28,009 bases of DNA from Chrysochromulina parva (lineage: Eukaryota > Haptophyta > Prymnesiales > Chrysochromulinaceae): NCBI GenBank assembly GCA_002887195.1, contig PJAB01000386.1, forward strand, positions 1 through 28,009, in the 5' to 3' direction. The translations under genes were made by a program, and so were the position numbers. Positions 8,136 through 16,835 of this stretch are shown in pieces. How positions within the stretch are numbered: position 1 is the stretch's first letter; each line of letters begins with the position of its first letter. The notes under the pieces are model-generated. The model did no database searches. It had not been told where the DNA came from and saw only the letters and a program-made list of their open reading frames with translations.

Positions 8136-11100
8136 ATGCCGGTCAGAGCCGTGCTGCTCCTCACATGCGTCCTCCTCGCATGCGCCGAAACCGAAGTCAT
8201 CTGCGAACCTTTTTGCGTCGAGCCATGCGAAGTCCTGAATGGCAACCCCGAGCATGAGTGCGGCGCTTGTGAGTCATCCGGCTTTGCGTGCTTTCCGGGA
8301 GCGCCGGGCTTCTCTTGGAGGGAGCGCTCCCGCCACCAGCAACCATCTGCGGCTCCCAGGTTGGCATCCGACGCACCCGTACAAGGATCGGCGCTCTCCG
8401 CCACGTTCGACGCTTACCATGGCTGCCGGAAGTCTGACATCGAGGTCCCAGGCCACACAGAGGACGACAACGATCATTGTGTGGCCTGGGACCCCGAGGT
8501 GCTACCGGCGCTGATTGAGCCCGGGCGGCGCTTCTGCCTACATGCCATGTGCCTCGGACGCATGCTTGCGGCCCGCGGCCATTCAACCAACAGCGCGCAG
8601 TGGCCCGCAACGGAGCTGGCCGGGTACGTTGGTGCGCCCGCACAGCATATGGCGCACCGCTTCTTTGGCATCCGGCTGGCCGCCGCAGAGCTCATGATCG
8701 CGCTGTGTGCACAGCTCGCCAGCACTCACTTGCTCGAAGGTGCGGCATGCTTGGCTGTTGCGGCCAACCACACGGAGAGCCACGACATCGCGATCCGCTG
8801 GGTGGGCGTCGAGGTGATGGCCCAGCTGGTCAATGGCCACGCGCACCGGCGCCACTGGGGGCCTTGGGGCGCGCCATCGTGGGACGAGCACGCCAAACCG
8901 GGGAGCACGCTCAGTACGACGCGAGCTGCTGACGAGATGCGCGGGCGCCTCGAGCACTGGCAGCCAGGTACGCGGTGGATGGCGCTGCACGGACTCGGCC
9001 GCTTCGCACGCGGCGCGGAGCTGCCGCTGCTCGACGACGTGCTACGGAGCATGCAAGACGACATGGGCTTCCCTGGAGTGGGGCTGCTCGCGGCCGAGGT
9101 TCTTGGCCGGCTGTACGGCGGAATGGCTCACCCCAAACCCGTGCTTGATAGGCTTGCAGCCACGCTCGCGGCGCCCCAGACGGAGCTCCGTGGCAGCACG
9201 CCCGAGCTCGTGCGCCTCCTCGTCCTCGAGGCAGCAAGGCGGCTAGCTGCGCATCGAGACGGCACGGCAGCGGACGCCGCCGCCGCGCTGAGGGCGTACG
9301 CGGCGTTCGAGTCACTCGCCACCACGCACGCCACGCCAGACGTTCGGGCCGCGGCGCTGCTCGTTCTCGCTCAGATGGGTGAGGCGGCACCGAAGAGTGC
9401 GGCGGCGGCCGCCGCAGTGGCTGCCGCCGATGCAGAGCCAATCGTCCGCTGCGCCGCACGGAAAGCCCTCGCGGCCATGGGGACACGTGGAGAGCGTCGT
9501 GCGGAGCGTCGTGTTGAGCCTGCTTCGGCGGACGTTTGCGAAGGCGACTGGGCAGCCGCGCAGGACGCCTACACGGGCGCGAGACATGAGGCGCGCGAGC
9601 ACACGGAGACGAGTGCGGGTGAGGAGGCCGTTCTCGCGGCCGAGGCGACGCTCGCGCGGCTTGCAGTGGCACCCCCCTCTGCCGAGGCTGCCTCGCTGTG
9701 CATGCAATACGCGAGCTCGGTCGCCAGTCAGTCTTCGATGCATTCCGAGCATGCAGAGGGGATGTACCATCGAATGCGCTGGCGAGCTCTGCTGACCCTG
9801 CCACTGGTGGCTCCTCGGCCGAGCCTCACAGTGCGCAGCCAAGCTCTCGGGCTGATGCGCAGCGACGAGATCACGGACCGCTACCTCGGCATGAAGGCGC
9901 TGTCACTGACCGCGGAGCGCGGCGACGTCGAGGTGGCAGCGGCGCTGGTGGCAGCCTTGAGCGACTGGGTGGACGTCATCAAATTACAAGCGGCCGAGCA
10001 CCTGGTCGATCTCACGGCGCGCACGGCATCAGCTGTGACCCGCACGGCGCAGCTGCTTCTGACAAAGATAGTCGACGACAAGGACTTGTACACTCGCTTT
10101 GCCGCCGCGGTGGGGCTGCGCAAGCTCGCGGTCCTCTGCACGCCGCGCGGCGAGCACACGGAAGGCGAGCACAAGGAAGGCGAGCACAAAGAGGGGCGCG
10201 AGCAGGGGCGACAGAGCGTGGAGGAGGTGGTCGGCGCCCTCCTCTTCGGCCAGCTTCACTCGTCCGCCACGGCCCTCGCTCGGGTAGCCCAGAAAATTGG
10301 GCTCGCCTTTGAAGCATGTGCACCGGACGAGGAACTGCCGATCGCTCCTCGGACCTTCGTGGTCAACGTCGGCGGCGCCGCTGCCGTTGCTGCTGGAGCA
10401 GCCGACGACGCCTCGCCAGCCTCGGCGGACGATGTGGCGACTAGGTGGGCCCATGCCAAGGGCACTGTGGGGAAAAGTCATTGCTTCGCGCGGATGCGAG
10501 CCCTACCCGAGAGCGCGCTCGCCAGCGCGTTCGCTGCGGTGCGGCGGACCAAACGGTGCGACTTTACGGACTCCGGGCAGGTGAGGGCCACCGGCCTGCT
10601 GCTTGTGCGCGGCGCAATCTCGGCGACGATGCGAGAGGTGAGCTTGCAATACCTGAACGAGCTGCTACGCAATGCGTCAGGCATCATGCTCGATGTGAAG
10701 CGCTTCCACGGACGGTCGGCGTATCGCGGTGGCAACATGAACGACGCGCAGTTGATCCACTCAGTCAACCCGCAGCTGCTCGATGCCCTCGATGGGTTGC
10801 TGACCGAGCTGGATCAGCGCGGCCTCACGCCGCCGTTGCCGTATCTCACAGAGCGTCGGCCATTGCAGGTGCGCGAAATCGAGCACGTTGTTCTCGATCC
10901 AGCGGAGCACGACTGCCCGACTGGCGAGGAGGACGGCGTGCCCTGCGGCTGCGACTGGCACGTGGATGGCGGCATGCGCGGCTTCAAGCTGTGGCTCCCA
11001 CTGCGAAAGGAGGCGCGCCCGGATGCGCGTGAGCACCAGAATGTGGTGGTCGCCCCGCTGGACGAGGTGCAGCGGCTCTGCGACCTCGTCGACCATCTCA

Positions 11101-11363
11101 ACGTGAATACAAATGTGGCGCCGCTGCCGCCGCCCGAGGACAGGGTCGAGTATCATACCGACTCCAATGGCACGAGCGGTTGGGTGCGCAGCAGTGGGTA
11201 CGAGGCCGAAAGCCGCAAACGCGACCAGCGAGCGCTGCAGGCTGTAGGATGTGTCGTGCCGGCCGAGCCTGGCGACGTGCTGCTCTGGTTTCCAGGCGTC
11301 TTTCACCGCACGCAGGATGTCGCCGGGCACCGCGTGGCTATCATAGCCGAGGCCATCAGGTGA
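8136..11363 (+). CDS. Secreted HEAT-repeat protein with C-terminal Fe(II)/2OG oxygenase domain
   Basis: A single-exon gene for 1075 residues. It starts with a signal peptide (MPVRAVLLLTCVLLACAETE), then a cysteine cluster (CEPFCVEPCEVLNGNPEHEC) of the CxxxPCxxLNG..ECGxC type. Residues about 150-720 are helical, with repeated Ala/Leu-rich HEAT-like units, for example around 385-450 and 565-660. At 672-686 three 5-residue units (GEHTE, GEHKE, GEHKE) come from a 15-nt repeat at 10149-10193. The C-terminal part from about 775 resembles phytanoyl-CoA dioxygenase-like enzymes. The metal-binding HxD is H942/D944 in DWHVDGG and the distal His is H1057 in GVFHRTQDVAGHR. R1066 is a candidate for binding the 2-oxoglutarate carboxylate. 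Such enzymes hydroxylate small molecules or proteins; the substrate is unknown. An ER, secreted or plastid-bound location is inferred from the signal peptide. Confidence 0.85.
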   Translation: MPVRAVLLLTCVLLACAETEVICEPFCVEPCEVLNGNPEHECGACESSGFACFPGAPGFSWRERSRHQQPSAAPRLASDAPVQGSALSATFDAYHGCRKSDIEVPGHTEDDNDHCVAWDPEVLPALIEPGRRFCLHAMCLGRMLAARGHSTNSAQWPATELAGYVGAPAQHMAHRFFGIRLAAAELMIALCAQLASTHLLEGAACLAVAANHTESHDIAIRWVGVEVMAQLVNGHAHRRHWGPWGAPSWDEHAKPGSTLSTTRAADEMRGRLEHWQPGTRWMALHGLGRFARGAELPLLDDVLRSMQDDMGFPGVGLLAAEVLGRLYGGMAHPKPVLDRLAATLAAPQTELRGSTPELVRLLVLEAARRLAAHRDGTAADAAAALRAYAAFESLATTHATPDVRAAALLVLAQMGEAAPKSAAAAAAVAAADAEPIVRCAARKALAAMGTRGERRAERRVEPASADVCEGDWAAAQDAYTGARHEAREHTETSAGEEAVLAAEATLARLAVAPPSAEAASLCMQYASSVASQSSMHSEHAEGMYHRMRWRALLTLPLVAPRPSLTVRSQALGLMRSDEITDRYLGMKALSLTAERGDVEVAAALVAALSDWVDVIKLQAAEHLVDLTARTASAVTRTAQLLLTKIVDDKDLYTRFAAAVGLRKLAVLCTPRGEHTEGEHKEGEHKEGREQGRQSVEEVVGALLFGQLHSSATALARVAQKIGLAFEACAPDEELPIAPRTFVVNVGGAAAVAAGAADDASPASADDVATRWAHAKGTVGKSHCFARMRALPESALASAFAAVRRTKRCDFTDSGQVRATGLLLVRGAISATMREVSLQYLNELLRNASGIMLDVKRFHGRSAYRGGNMNDAQLIHSVNPQLLDALDGLLTELDQRGLTPPLPYLTERRPLQVREIEHVVLDPAEHDCPTGEEDGVPCGCDWHVDGGMRGFKLWLPLRKEARPDAREHQNVVVAPLDEVQRLCDLVDHLNVNTNVAPLPPPEDRVEYHTDSNGTSGWVRSSGYEAESRKRDQRALQAVGCVVPAEPGDVLLWFPGVFHRTQDVAGHRVAIIAEAIR

Positions 11364-11398
11364 CGTGACTTTCGTGACAGGACGAAGAGACCGACGCG

Positions 11399-11486
11399 TA
11401 CATGTAGTTACATGTAGTGGATGTTGAAAAGCCAGAATTCACTATGCATACGGTATACTTGGTGAACGTTTGCTAAGTGAATTCTG
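11399..11486. repeat. Small direct and inverted repeats between genes
   Basis: TACATGTAG occurs twice in a row at 11399-11417 with one base between. CAGAATTCACT at 11433-11443 is matched by its exact reverse complement at 11476-11486, giving an 11-bp stem with a 32-nt loop. The position, just downstream of the stop codon at 11363, allows an RNA 3'-end hairpin or the remnant of a short inverted-repeat element. Confidence 0.6.
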
Positions 11487-11571
11487 CCCAGATGACGAAA
11501 CTGTTGTTTGAAACTATCACGAGTCCTCACCGTCCCCTGGCGAGAGGCAACCGGCGTGCGTGGTACAGCAC

Positions 11572-12240
11572 ATGTGCGACCCGAACGATCCGTACATAGT
11601 GCGACAAGTGCGCTGCAAGATCATCGTGCAGCTCATACTCGATGGCTTCTACGCGCTGCTCGCGCTGTTCACTATTGAGGATGGCGGCTACATTGGACTT
11701 CCTGCTGCTATCTTGGGATTGATCGGCTGTAACACCGTCGTTGGACGGCTGGCAGCGCCTTCGGCTGCTTATACGCTGCTTCGCACATGTAATGCGTGTG
11801 CCTTGCCCTTCAGCGCCGCGCATATCGGCATCGCCCTCTGGCGCGCTACCACCGTGAATGAGTGGTGCTGCGACAACCCAGAGACCAGTCCACGCAACGT
11901 GGCTGGCCTCCTCTATGCTTTGTGCACCTTCTTCGCTCTTACGGCGATCGCGCGGGTCCGCATCGCATTCGGCTCGAATAGCGCTGGCACCGCGCGCGAT
12001 GCAGACAACGCCGACCCTCGCAGGCGCTCGGCCAATGTGTACCCAGCTACGACAGAGATCCCAGTGGGCCAGCCTGTCTTTGTTGTGCCATCTAGCGGCA
12101 TGCAAGTGGCCAGCGGCTCGGCGACCGTACCTGGACGAAGTTCGGCGAGAATAGGTCAACCTGTCACCGTGGAGGCGGTCGCTCTGCCGCAAGGGGCTCC
12201 AGTCGTCGGCGTGCCTGTGCAGAACGCGGCTCCCCTTTGA
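11572..12240 (+). CDS. Four-span membrane protein, unknown family
   Basis: A 222-residue open frame from the ATG at 11572 (starting MCDPNDPYIVRQVRCK); the in-frame codon at 11560 is GTG and is unlikely in a nuclear gene. Hydrophobic segments lie near residues 17-36, 41-60, 75-93 and 111-131. A loop with a Cys-Cys pair (EWCCDNP) comes before the last span. The C-terminal 85 residues are polar and then Val/Pro-rich, with repeated (I)GQPV motifs at about 161 and 194. The layout suggests a tetraspan protein with a cytosolic tail. I do not recognise a named family. An upstream exon cannot be excluded, because the sequence before the ATG has no in-frame stop close by. Confidence 0.6.
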   Translation: MCDPNDPYIVRQVRCKIIVQLILDGFYALLALFTIEDGGYIGLPAAILGLIGCNTVVGRLAAPSAAYTLLRTCNACALPFSAAHIGIALWRATTVNEWCCDNPETSPRNVAGLLYALCTFFALTAIARVRIAFGSNSAGTARDADNADPRRRSANVYPATTEIPVGQPVFVVPSSGMQVASGSATVPGRSSARIGQPVTVEAVALPQGAPVVGVPVQNAAPL

Positions 12241-12586
12241 CCGCGCGCCTCGGCCCTTACCCTCAGCCGACCGCTGTACCGGTCGCTTTGCTCCGCTCTT
12301 CTCCGCTCAAGACCACCACCCGGCCACCCGGCGGGTCGTTAGCGGGTCGGGTCGTTGAATCATGACCGCGACGACGGCCACTGCACACACCCTCGTACTG
12401 TAGCTAGACGCGGTATAAAACTACCGTCGGAATCGACGTCACGTTTCTACATTCTAGCCGCTAACTAGCCGCCCGATCGGACGGGTCGCCGCGCGCTCGT
12501 AGTTCTAGGTACCACCGCACGGTCCGGGCCTGAGGCTCTGTGCGCCGAGACCGAAGGGACAACGTTCTAGTACGTACTCTAAATCT
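12241..12586. other. Convergent intergenic region
   Basis: This 346-nt region lies between the ends of the four-span protein gene (+) and the DOT1-like gene (-). It contains a CACCCGGC/GGCGGGTCG-rich patch and a TATAAAA string at 12413, which has no start codon of a credible gene downstream. I see no coding sequence, and the region probably holds both 3' UTRs. Confidence 0.55.
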
Positions 12587-14140
12587 CTATACAAGCGGAT
12601 GGGTAGGATCTACCCTCACGTCACTGCTACTACGCCCTTCGTGCTTCTTCGCGCGCATCAAGCGTTCTAACGCTTCGTCGAGTGCAGAGGCGAGACGGTC
12701 CGCCTCGCTCTCGAGGCTACCCAAATTCTTGGCCAAATTCACTATGCTCGCCAAGGTGGCGCTCCGATGCGTGGCCATCTCGAGCGCCGTATCGGGCGCG
12801 TCGCATGCACTGCTCGTCCGAGCGCCTTCCCGAGCGCCCTCCCCGTGAACCGCCCCACGCACATAGATCCGCACGGGAGAGCCAGGGCTCTGCAGCCGCA
12901 GAGGGTTGTCCACGTGCGTCGGCGCCATCCACGACGTCTCCACATGTACGCTCGGCATCTCCGTGTAGCCTGCCAAGCAATAGCCCTTGTCAGGATCCTC
13001 CAAGAAAGCTTGGGTACTCGCGACGACGCGAAGGGTCGGGCAGCGCTCGATGAGCCTTGCGAGCTGCCCCATGAGCACGGGGCTGAAAAGCAGGCTATTG
13101 AGGAGTATGGCCGTGACACCGACCAGCGCGCCTTCGAATAGTGCAGCCGAAGCTGCCTCTAACGGCACGTTCGCCTCCTCTGTCGCTGGCGGCGCCGCTG
13201 CCGCCGGCGCCGCTGCCGCCGCCGCCGATGTCGCCGTCACCGATGCCGCCATCGCCACTGCCTTCTTGCGAAGCTGCACCGCGAGCCGTTTCGTCACCTT
13301 GCGGCCCTTGGACGTCTTTGGCCTGCGAGAGCCACCCTGTGCACGAGCCGCACCCTCGTCTTCCTCTGGAGCGGGGTCGTCGTCGGCTGCCCCCCACAGG
13401 CGCGCACTCGCACAGTTGCCGCGGACGAAGACGACTCGGCCAGCGAGCTCGGGCGCCCGCCCCAAGGCCGCCAACGCCAGCCGATGCCGGCTGCCTACAA
13501 TCTCGACACCAATCGAGCGGCAGACGCCAAACTCACATGCCGCTTGGAGGACCAGCCGGCCAGTGCCACTGCCGAGGTCAGCGAAGACGTCCTCCGCGGC
13601 GAGCGAGAGCGCCGTTCCGAGCGTCCGCATGCCAAGCGGCGTGATCTCGCCGTACCCAAACGCATGGTCGCCCCCGATCCGCTCCGCCTCCGCTGCCTCA
13701 GCCTTGGTGATCGCAGTGTGACCGAGCTGCTCGGCATCGTGAATGTCGGCGAGGCACGCGGCGCAGCAGCCGTTCGCACTGCACGTCTGCTCGACATCCC
13801 GACCGCAGCTGCGGCATTCGTACAGCAGCTGCGCTGAGGGTGGCGCCGGTTCAGGCTTACATGATGGCTCGGGTTCGCTTGCCGGTGGCAGTGGCTCCAT
13901 GTCACCCAACTCAGGCTCGCTTGCTGGTTCCGTGGCCGGACTTTGCGTCAGTATTCTAGGCATGATCGTCTCCTCGATTATCGGAGGTACCGCTGTCTTA
14001 ACAGCTACAGCAGGAGCGGCAGCCAAGCTCATGCTTCGCGGTGAGAGCACCGGTGCGGCCTCGCCCTCGTTCTCATCGTCGTCCTCGTTCGAGTCCGAGC
14101 GCACAGCCGGGCCCTGAGCGAAAAGGTCGATTATCGACAT
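12587..14140 (-). CDS. DOT1-like SAM-dependent methyltransferase
   Basis: A 517-residue single-exon gene on the minus strand starting MSIIDLFAQG. The N-terminal 100 residues are acidic and Pro/Ser-rich. About 107-130 is a cysteine cluster (CRSCGRDVEQTC, then CCAAC) that may bind zinc, B-box- or RING-like. The methyltransferase core runs from about 160: FGYGEITPLGMRTLG, then DLGSGTGRLVLQAA with D188 as motif I, then the acidic SAM loop GVEIVGSRHRLA, then LLNSLLF (N348-F352) followed by RVVASTQAF. This order matches DOT1 (Y-G-E-T, DLGSGVGQVVLQ, GVE, VNNxAF, IVSSKPF), the enzyme of histone H3 Lys79. One of the two Asn residues of the family NN motif is replaced by Leu. A Lys/Arg-rich then Ala-rich insert of about 80 residues interrupts the core. 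The substrate could be histone H3 or another protein. It diverges from the HAT gene at 14434. Confidence 0.8.
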   Translation of the reverse strand: MSIIDLFAQGPAVRSDSNEDDDENEGEAAPVLSPRSMSLAAAPAVAVKTAVPPIIEETIMPRILTQSPATEPASEPELGDMEPLPPASEPEPSCKPEPAPPSAQLLYECRSCGRDVEQTCSANGCCAACLADIHDAEQLGHTAITKAEAAEAERIGGDHAFGYGEITPLGMRTLGTALSLAAEDVFADLGSGTGRLVLQAACEFGVCRSIGVEIVGSRHRLALAALGRAPELAGRVVFVRGNCASARLWGAADDDPAPEEDEGAARAQGGSRRPKTSKGRKVTKRLAVQLRKKAVAMAASVTATSAAAAAAPAAAAPPATEEANVPLEAASAALFEGALVGVTAILLNSLLFSPVLMGQLARLIERCPTLRVVASTQAFLEDPDKGYCLAGYTEMPSVHVETSWMAPTHVDNPLRLQSPGSPVRIYVRGAVHGEGAREGARTSSACDAPDTALEMATHRSATLASIVNLAKNLGSLESEADRLASALDEALERLMRAKKHEGRSSSDVRVDPTHPLV

Positions 14141-14433
14141 CCTCTACAATCATCCACCGAGCTCAGGCCCTCTCATGCACTCATCACGTTGTGGTGCTCC
14201 TCTGAGCTCTGTCGCCCGCGGATCACTGTGATCAGGCGTGTGAATGATTGAAAGTTCAAAGGGTTAACACAGTACCGTCAGTATTGTACTGCGGCTCTCA
14301 TGCGAGCGCGCCCATTGAAATCACATGGACACACGATCACATTCACACACGCTTTCCGGGTGCGGTGTGAGTGATCGCCGGACGAGCCTCGAGCGCTTCC
14401 GTCGCCGTCCCCTGTGACCGAGTCCTGCCCTGC
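14141..14433. promoter_or_regulatory. Putative bidirectional promoter region
   Basis: These 293 nt separate the start codons of the divergent DOT1-like gene (minus) and HAT-repeat gene (plus). No TATA box or other core element is obvious. A CA-rich patch lies at about 14325-14350. The call rests on gene geometry. Confidence 0.4.
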
Positions 14434-16034
14434 ATGCAGCATCTCTTGCTTTCGCTGGCGCTGCAGCTGTCGCCCCCGCACTGCATCGGCCCTCTGCTTC
14501 GAATGGGCGCTCGGCGGGCCACTCCTCTGGCCCTCGTGCCCTTGCCCGCTGACGCCAGCGACTCGCTCGCCTTCCGCGTGCGTGACGCGCTGATTGAGGA
14601 GGACGAGCGGCCGTTCCTGAAGTTGAGCGGGAACGAGCCCCGCCCGCTCAAGGTCAACCTCGACCTGCTCAACTACCGTGCGCGCCGTCTCGAGCAGAAG
14701 GGCGACGTGCACGGCGCGAGCGAGACGCTCGAGTGGTGCACGAAGCTCGACCCCAACGATGGGCGCGCGTGGATTGCGCGGGCGCGGCTGCGTGAGCGCG
14801 CTGGTGCATTCGACGAGGCGCTCGAGCTCCTGAGCGAAGGCCTCCGGTGGGAGCCCGAGAGCGCCTACTTGCTGCAGGCGACGGGTGCGGTGCACGAGCG
14901 CGCGGGCTCCACCGACGAGGCTCTCGAAGCGTACTCGGCGGCGGTGCGCGCGAACCCGCGGCATGCGCCCGCCTGGGTGGCGTGTGGGCTGCTGCTCGAG
15001 CGGCAGCGCCAGTATGATGCGGCCGCCCAGTGCCTGCGCCTCGCCGGTCGCGTCGCGCCGGCGTCGTACTTTGTATGGCAAGTGATCGGTGAGTGGCACA
15101 AGCGTCGTGGCGAGCTCGGCTCGGCACGCGAAGCATACCGACGTTCCCTACAGCTGAACTCGAGGAATGCGGCCACGTACCATGCGTGGGGCGTGCTTGA
15201 GTGGCGCTGCGCCCACCACTCCCTCGCCGCCATCCTCTTCCAAAAGGGTCTAGAGGCCTCCCCACACAACCGGTACATCTTGCAGTCGTGGGGTTGTATG
15301 GAGGCGCGCACGGGCAACCTAACGGGCGCCGAGGCCATCTTTGCACGCGCGCGCCGGCGGCGCTCGCGCCCGGACGGTGCCACGTGGCAGGCGCGCGCCC
15401 TTCAGCTCGCCGCGCAGGGTCAGCTCGACGAGGCGCGTGAGGCCTTTGAGAGCGGAGTCGCCCTCGAACCCACCCACACGCCCCTCTATCATGCGTGGGG
15501 CCAAGTGGAGCTCGAGGTGGCCAACGTGAGCGGCGCGCGCGACGTGTACCAGCGCGGCGTCTGGGCGAGTCGCGGGCGCGATGAGCGTGGCTCGTGCTCG
15601 ATTTGGACTGCTTGGGCACTTCTCGAAGAGCGAGCTGGCAGGGTGGGGCAGGCGCGCGTCTACCTGCGCGAGGCCGTGCGCCGTGACCGGTTTGCAGTGG
15701 ACGTGAGGGTCGTCTGGGCTGGCCTCGAGGCACGCCAGAACAACATGGTCGCCGCCCGCGAGCTTTTCGAAGGGGCGATACTTCTCGACGAGACCAACGT
15801 GGTCGTGTGGGAGGCCTATGAGGAGATGGAGCGCGCGCGTGGCTTCACGATGGCAGCCAACCGGATAGCAGACCGAGCGGAGGCGGCACGCGTCGCCCAG
15901 CCCTCTCTCAACACGGGCACCAATGGCGGCATCGGCACCGCTCCGGGCGGCGGGATAGGCGCGGCCGGCGGTCCCACGCTGCTCCCTACGAAGAGCCTCG
16001 TCGCCGCGGCCTATGCGGCCGAAGATTGGCTCAC

Positions 16035-16092
<58 letters not shown>

Positions 16093-16179
16093 TTGCAGAG
16101 CGGCTCGAGGAGCGGCGGCGCGCAGCCGCAGGGGGCACGCACGTCGAGCGTGCAGCAGGCATATGGGCTGGCTCCGTAG
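14434..16179 (+). CDS. HAT/TPR-repeat organelle RNA factor, HCF107/MBB1-like
   Basis: A single-exon gene for 581 residues. I start it at the ATG at 14434; the in-frame codon at 14371 is GTG. The first 22 residues (MQHLLLSLALQLSPPHCIGP onward) are hydrophobic, followed by a basic stretch (MGARRA). This looks like a signal peptide plus transit peptide for a complex plastid. From about residue 75 to 490 there are about a dozen 34-residue helical repeats with HAT/TPR spacing, for example WIARARLRERAGAFDEALEL, YHAWGVLEWRCAHHSLAAIL and VWAGLEARQNNMVAARELF. In plants and green algae HCF107 and MBB1 bind the psbB-psbH transcripts and stabilise their 5' ends; an analogous role here is inference. After the repeats come a Gly-rich linker and a run of 19 Gln at about residues 535-553. 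Confidence 0.82.
16036..16092 (+). repeat. CAG trinucleotide tract encoding poly-Gln
   Basis: Eighteen uninterrupted CAG codons (16036-16089) are followed by CAA, giving 19 glutamines near the C-terminus of the HAT-repeat protein. The purity of the tract suggests recent expansion or ongoing length variation. On the complementary strand and in other frames it reads as poly-Cys, poly-Ser or poly-Leu, none of which I consider real. Confidence 0.95.
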
Positions 16180-16432
16180 AAGAGAGGGTTGGAGTAAAGT
16201 AACACAGTGAGTCAGTATAGAACCGTTTTTTGGTACATCGCCGGATTGCCGATTCTATCAGACAGAATGCCCAGGATTCAATCTTCAGAAGAGGTCACCC
16301 CTGCGAACCCGTTCATGTAAAACCCGACCCTGCCGCCTCCCGATCCCAGTAGCGCCTCCCCGCGCCGCTGCTCGAAAGCGCTCAACGAACAGTACGGTAC
16401 TGACTCGGACCGGTGTATTCATACACTACCGG
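16180..16432. other. Intergenic, downstream of HAT-repeat gene
   Basis: No coding sequence, RNA gene or notable repeat is visible. The composition is mixed. It probably contains the 3' UTR of the HAT-repeat gene. Confidence 0.5.
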
Positions 16433-16607
16433 TGTGTGTCCCGGCTCCCCCCTGTGTCTTTTTACCGGTGCTGTCGGTATTCATTCTACCGGTACTGTAC
16501 AGTACGGTACCGGTAAAAAGACACCAGGGGGCCGGGACACACACGGGACACGCGGACACACAGAGGCACACGGACCGCACAGACGAACCTCACAACCATC
16601 CAAACCC
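16433..16607. repeat. Foldback copy of the dispersed TACCGGTAC repeat
   Basis: The left arm, about 16433-16475, contains GTGTCCCGGCTCCCCCCTGTG and CTTTTTACCGGT as landmarks. The right arm, about 16505-16547, is its imperfect reverse complement (ACCGGTAAAAAGACACC, then GGCCGGGACACAC). The arms are separated by about 30 nt holding another TACCGGTAC and the palindrome GTACTGTACAGTAC. The right arm continues to about 16607 through the sequence shared, inverted, with 1120-1225. No open frame with protein-like character spans it. It looks like a small non-coding foldback element, with the single copy at 1106-1231 as a relative. Confidence 0.75.
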
Positions 16608-16835
16608 ACCAACAACACACAACCCGCATGTCAGCGCGACGACCGAAGCCGCGGCCGACTCAAGAGCCGCAGGCCCGGAGTCCGGTACCGGTACAGTACC
16701 GGTACCCGTCACCCGCGCCGTTTCACGCGGTCTCGTCGCGCAAAAGCGAAAAGCGCTTCGCTTCGCGTATATTACGTCGTGTGAGAGACACAACCCCTTT
16801 CTGACGGCGCACCCCAGGGCTGATCCACACCTTCC
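16608..16835. other. 5' flank of the ankyrin/EF-hand gene
   Basis: This region lies between the foldback repeat and the ATG at 16836. It contains two close TACCGGTAC copies at about 16684-16702. I see no coding sequence of its own: the plus-strand frame that starts near 16432 runs through the repeat and into the real gene in the wrong frame. It likely holds the promoter and 5' UTR. Confidence 0.5.

Noticed and set aside
12413..12419. TATAAAA-like strings at 12413, about 22225 and about 27084
   Set aside because: None stands at a suitable distance and orientation before a supported start codon, and such strings are expected by chance in the less GC-rich patches.
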